A stretch of DNA of 64,000 bases from Cupriavidus sp. D39 (GTDB taxonomy: Bacteria > Pseudomonadota > Gammaproteobacteria > Burkholderiales > Burkholderiaceae): positions 620,001-684,000 of the forward strand of contig NZ_JAPNLE010000007.1 of the NCBI RefSeq assembly GCF_026627925.1, read 5' to 3'. The first letter of the stretch is position 1, and each line of letters opens with the position of its first letter. A model generated the notes under the pieces. It worked only from the letters and a program-made list of their open reading frames with translations, was not told the DNA's origin and searched no databases. Below are positions 62,779 to 64,000 of the stretch, piece by piece. The translations under genes were made by a program, and so were the position numbers.

Positions 62779-64000
62779 TCACCAATCAAGTCCAATGTCG
62801 CCTGCCGGAGCCAGACTCTCCCACGGGCACCTCATGGCACCAGAGGGGATGCGGCCACACTGCGCGCCTCGTCGGTTCTTGTCTACTGTAGTACCGCTTA
62901 CTTGAGCAGCAAGTCGGCTGGCCGGCCTGCGGAAGACTCTCCGGTGCAAGAGAGGGTCTAGGGTGAGGGAAATGCCGTTGCGCCCCCACGGACGATCTCG
63001 CCAGTTAGCGGGCCGCGCTCTCACCCCCAGCCCTTCTCCCGCAAGCAAGAGAGGGGAGAAAATCGAAGGGGCCGTTTCCTGGCGAGCCAGTTCGGCAAGA
63101 ATCTCTTCCCCATGCTGCCCCAACTCGGGCAGCGCGGCGTCACGTGGCGTCGCATGGTCGATGGTCAGCGGCAGCGCAGGCATGCGGAGTTGCCGGTTGC
63201 CTGGCGACGGCACGCGGACCAACCGCTCCGGCGCGGCGGCTGCCGCGCGGTCCATGGCATTGCCGAGTTCCCGCACGACGCCGCATACCACACCGGCCTC
63301 ATTGAGCCGGCTGCAAGCGTCCTCGGCAGCGAGATCCGCAAGCATCCCGGCCAGCTCCTCGCGCAAGCCTGTCCGATTGGCAACGCGCGAGGCATTGTCG
63401 TGGAAGCGTGGGTCCTGCGCCAGCCCGGGTCGCCCCAAGCAAGCGCACAGGCGCGCGAAGTGCTCTTGTAGATAGGCGGAGATGACGATCTTCCCATCGG
63501 CCGTGCCAATGATATCGGCTGCCGGCGCCAGGGTCGCCTGCCCGTTGCCGCAGCGTGACGGCGGCGCTTCGAGCAACTGGTGCTCGGCCCATTGCTGGCT
63601 CAGCGCGTCGGCCGCCACGTCGATCAACGACACCGTGACATGGGCGCCCTGCCCCGTGATGCCCCGGCGCACTAGCGCCGCAAGTACGCCCGTGGCGAGC
63701 GTGCGGCCGGCTAGGACGTCGACAACCGTAAAACCCACCCGCGTCGGATCGGCGTGGGCGTCGCCGTTCATGCTCATCATGCCGCTTTCGGCCTGGGCGG
63801 CAATATCCAGCCCAGGACGAGCCGCAGACGCTCCACTGTGGCCGAACCCGCTGACCGAGCCGTAGATCAGCCGCGGATACCGCTTACGCAGGTCCGCAGC
63901 GCCGAGCCCATACTTCTCCATCACACCCGGCCGCGCATTCTGCAGCAATACATCGGCGCTGCGCACCAGGTCCAGCGCGACGCCGCGGTCCTCGGCACGG
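62779..64000 (-). CDS. Family III CoA-transferase, 5' end outside the window
   Basis: The coding frame is open to the right edge, so the N-terminus is missing. Visible blocks are LVRSADVLLQNARPGVMEKY, LGAADLRKRYPRLIYGSVSG, FGHSGASAARPGLDIAAQAE (catalytic Asp position), TRVGFTVVDVLAGRTLATGV, TGQGAHVTVSLIDVAADALS and a C-terminal AAPERLVRVPSPGNRQLRMP. The natural protein should end near ELARQ (about 63075). Instead the frame reads on through a repeat-like intergenic sequence to 62779, adding about 95 unrelated residues, so the stop codon has been lost or moved. It likely works with the acyl-CoA dehydrogenase upstream of the IS110 remnant. Confidence 0.82.
   Translation of the reverse strand, partial: RAEDRGVALDLVRSADVLLQNARPGVMEKYGLGAADLRKRYPRLIYGSVSGFGHSGASAARPGLDIAAQAESGMMSMNGDAHADPTRVGFTVVDVLAGRTLATGVLAALVRRGITGQGAHVTVSLIDVAADALSQQWAEHQLLEAPPSRCGNGQATLAPAADIIGTADGKIVISAYLQEHFARLCACLGRPGLAQDPRFHDNASRVANRTGLREELAGMLADLAAEDACSRLNEAGVVCGVVRELGNAMDRAAAAAPERLVRVPSPGNRQLRMPALPLTIDHATPRDAALPELGQHGEEILAELARQETAPSIFSPLLLAGEGLGVRARPANWRDRPWGRNGISLTLDPLLHRRVFRRPASRLAAQVSGTTVDKNRRGAQCGRIPSGAMRCPWESLAPAGDIGLDW
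63017..63060. repeat. Short palindromic intergenic repeat
   Basis: CTCTCACCCCCAGCCCTTCT followed by CCCGCAAGCAAGAGAGGGGA resembles the dispersed palindromic repeats often found between genes in Burkholderiales. It is placed inside the extended 3' part of the CoA-transferase frame. A related sequence (GAGAGGGTCTAGGGTGAGGG) lies at about 62950-62970. Confidence 0.45.

Noticed and set aside
1..64000. CRISPR arrays, tRNA and rRNA genes
   Set aside because: No regularly spaced direct repeats, no CCA-ended cloverleaf sequences and no rRNA cores were noticed by eye. A tRNA or CRISPR search program would be needed to exclude short or unusual cases.

Overview
The window looks like a high-GC beta-proteobacterium of the Burkholderiales, most like Cupriavidus or Ralstonia. 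The evidence is three Gram-negative porins of the Burkholderiales type, a Bug/TctC-type solute receptor, many CoA-dependent catabolic genes and the overall codon and GC character. A KfrA-like coiled-coil protein, an H-NS-like fragment, a tyrosine recombinase and many insertion-sequence remnants suggest an accessory replicon (megaplasmid or chromid) or a large island. This placement is inference; no rRNA, tRNA or replication gene is present to fix it.

Layout. (1) 0.5-6 kb: an unknown gene, an IS110 remnant, an H-NS-like fragment, kfrA, a divergent tyrosine recombinase and a small exported protein. (2) 6.3-21.5 kb: a ten-gene minus-strand operon with three formylglycine-type sulfatases, a membrane-anchored formylglycine-generating enzyme (FGE), a porin, a GPH-family sugar symporter, a GH3 glycosidase, a class II aldolase-like protein, an SDR dehydrogenase and an SMP-30 lactonase, controlled by a divergent TetR. 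It reads as a sulfated-glycoside utilisation locus: outer-membrane entry, desulfation, import, deglycosylation, then oxidation of the sugar to lactone and acid. (3) 21.7-24 kb: a truncated DUF3701 integrase and fragments of IS110, ISL3 and a LysR gene. (4) 24.3-31.8 kb: a second catabolic operon (MFS, porin, FAD monooxygenase, amidohydrolase, alpha/beta hydrolase) divergent from a LysR regulator. (5) 31.9-42 kb: an IS3 transposase gene split by a complete group II intron, a racemase-family fragment, a large cyclase/ATPase/TPR regulator, a decayed LysR gene, two oppositely oriented ISKra4 halves and a probable 5' piece of a second group II intron. (6) 42-64 kb: a CoA-thioester degradation region with an aromatic-acid MFS, a SnoaL-like protein, a porin, two SDRs (one a double-SDR fusion), paired acyl-CoA dehydrogenases, an NDP-forming acyl-CoA synthetase, an enoyl-CoA hydratase, a lactonase, an LLM monooxygenase with its flavin reductase, two family III CoA-transferases, a Bug receptor, tandem IclR regulators, a further acyl-CoA dehydrogenase and an IS110 remnant.

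Two features of the sequence itself affect every gene call. First, eleven otherwise convincing genes are each broken by one missing base, nearly always in a G/C run, and adding one base restores a normal-length protein. This points to base-calling loss or to recent widespread gene decay. Second, the first 47 codons of the acyl-CoA dehydrogenase near 60.9 kb lie inverted in place: a 141-bp segment which, when flipped, restores the gene exactly in frame.
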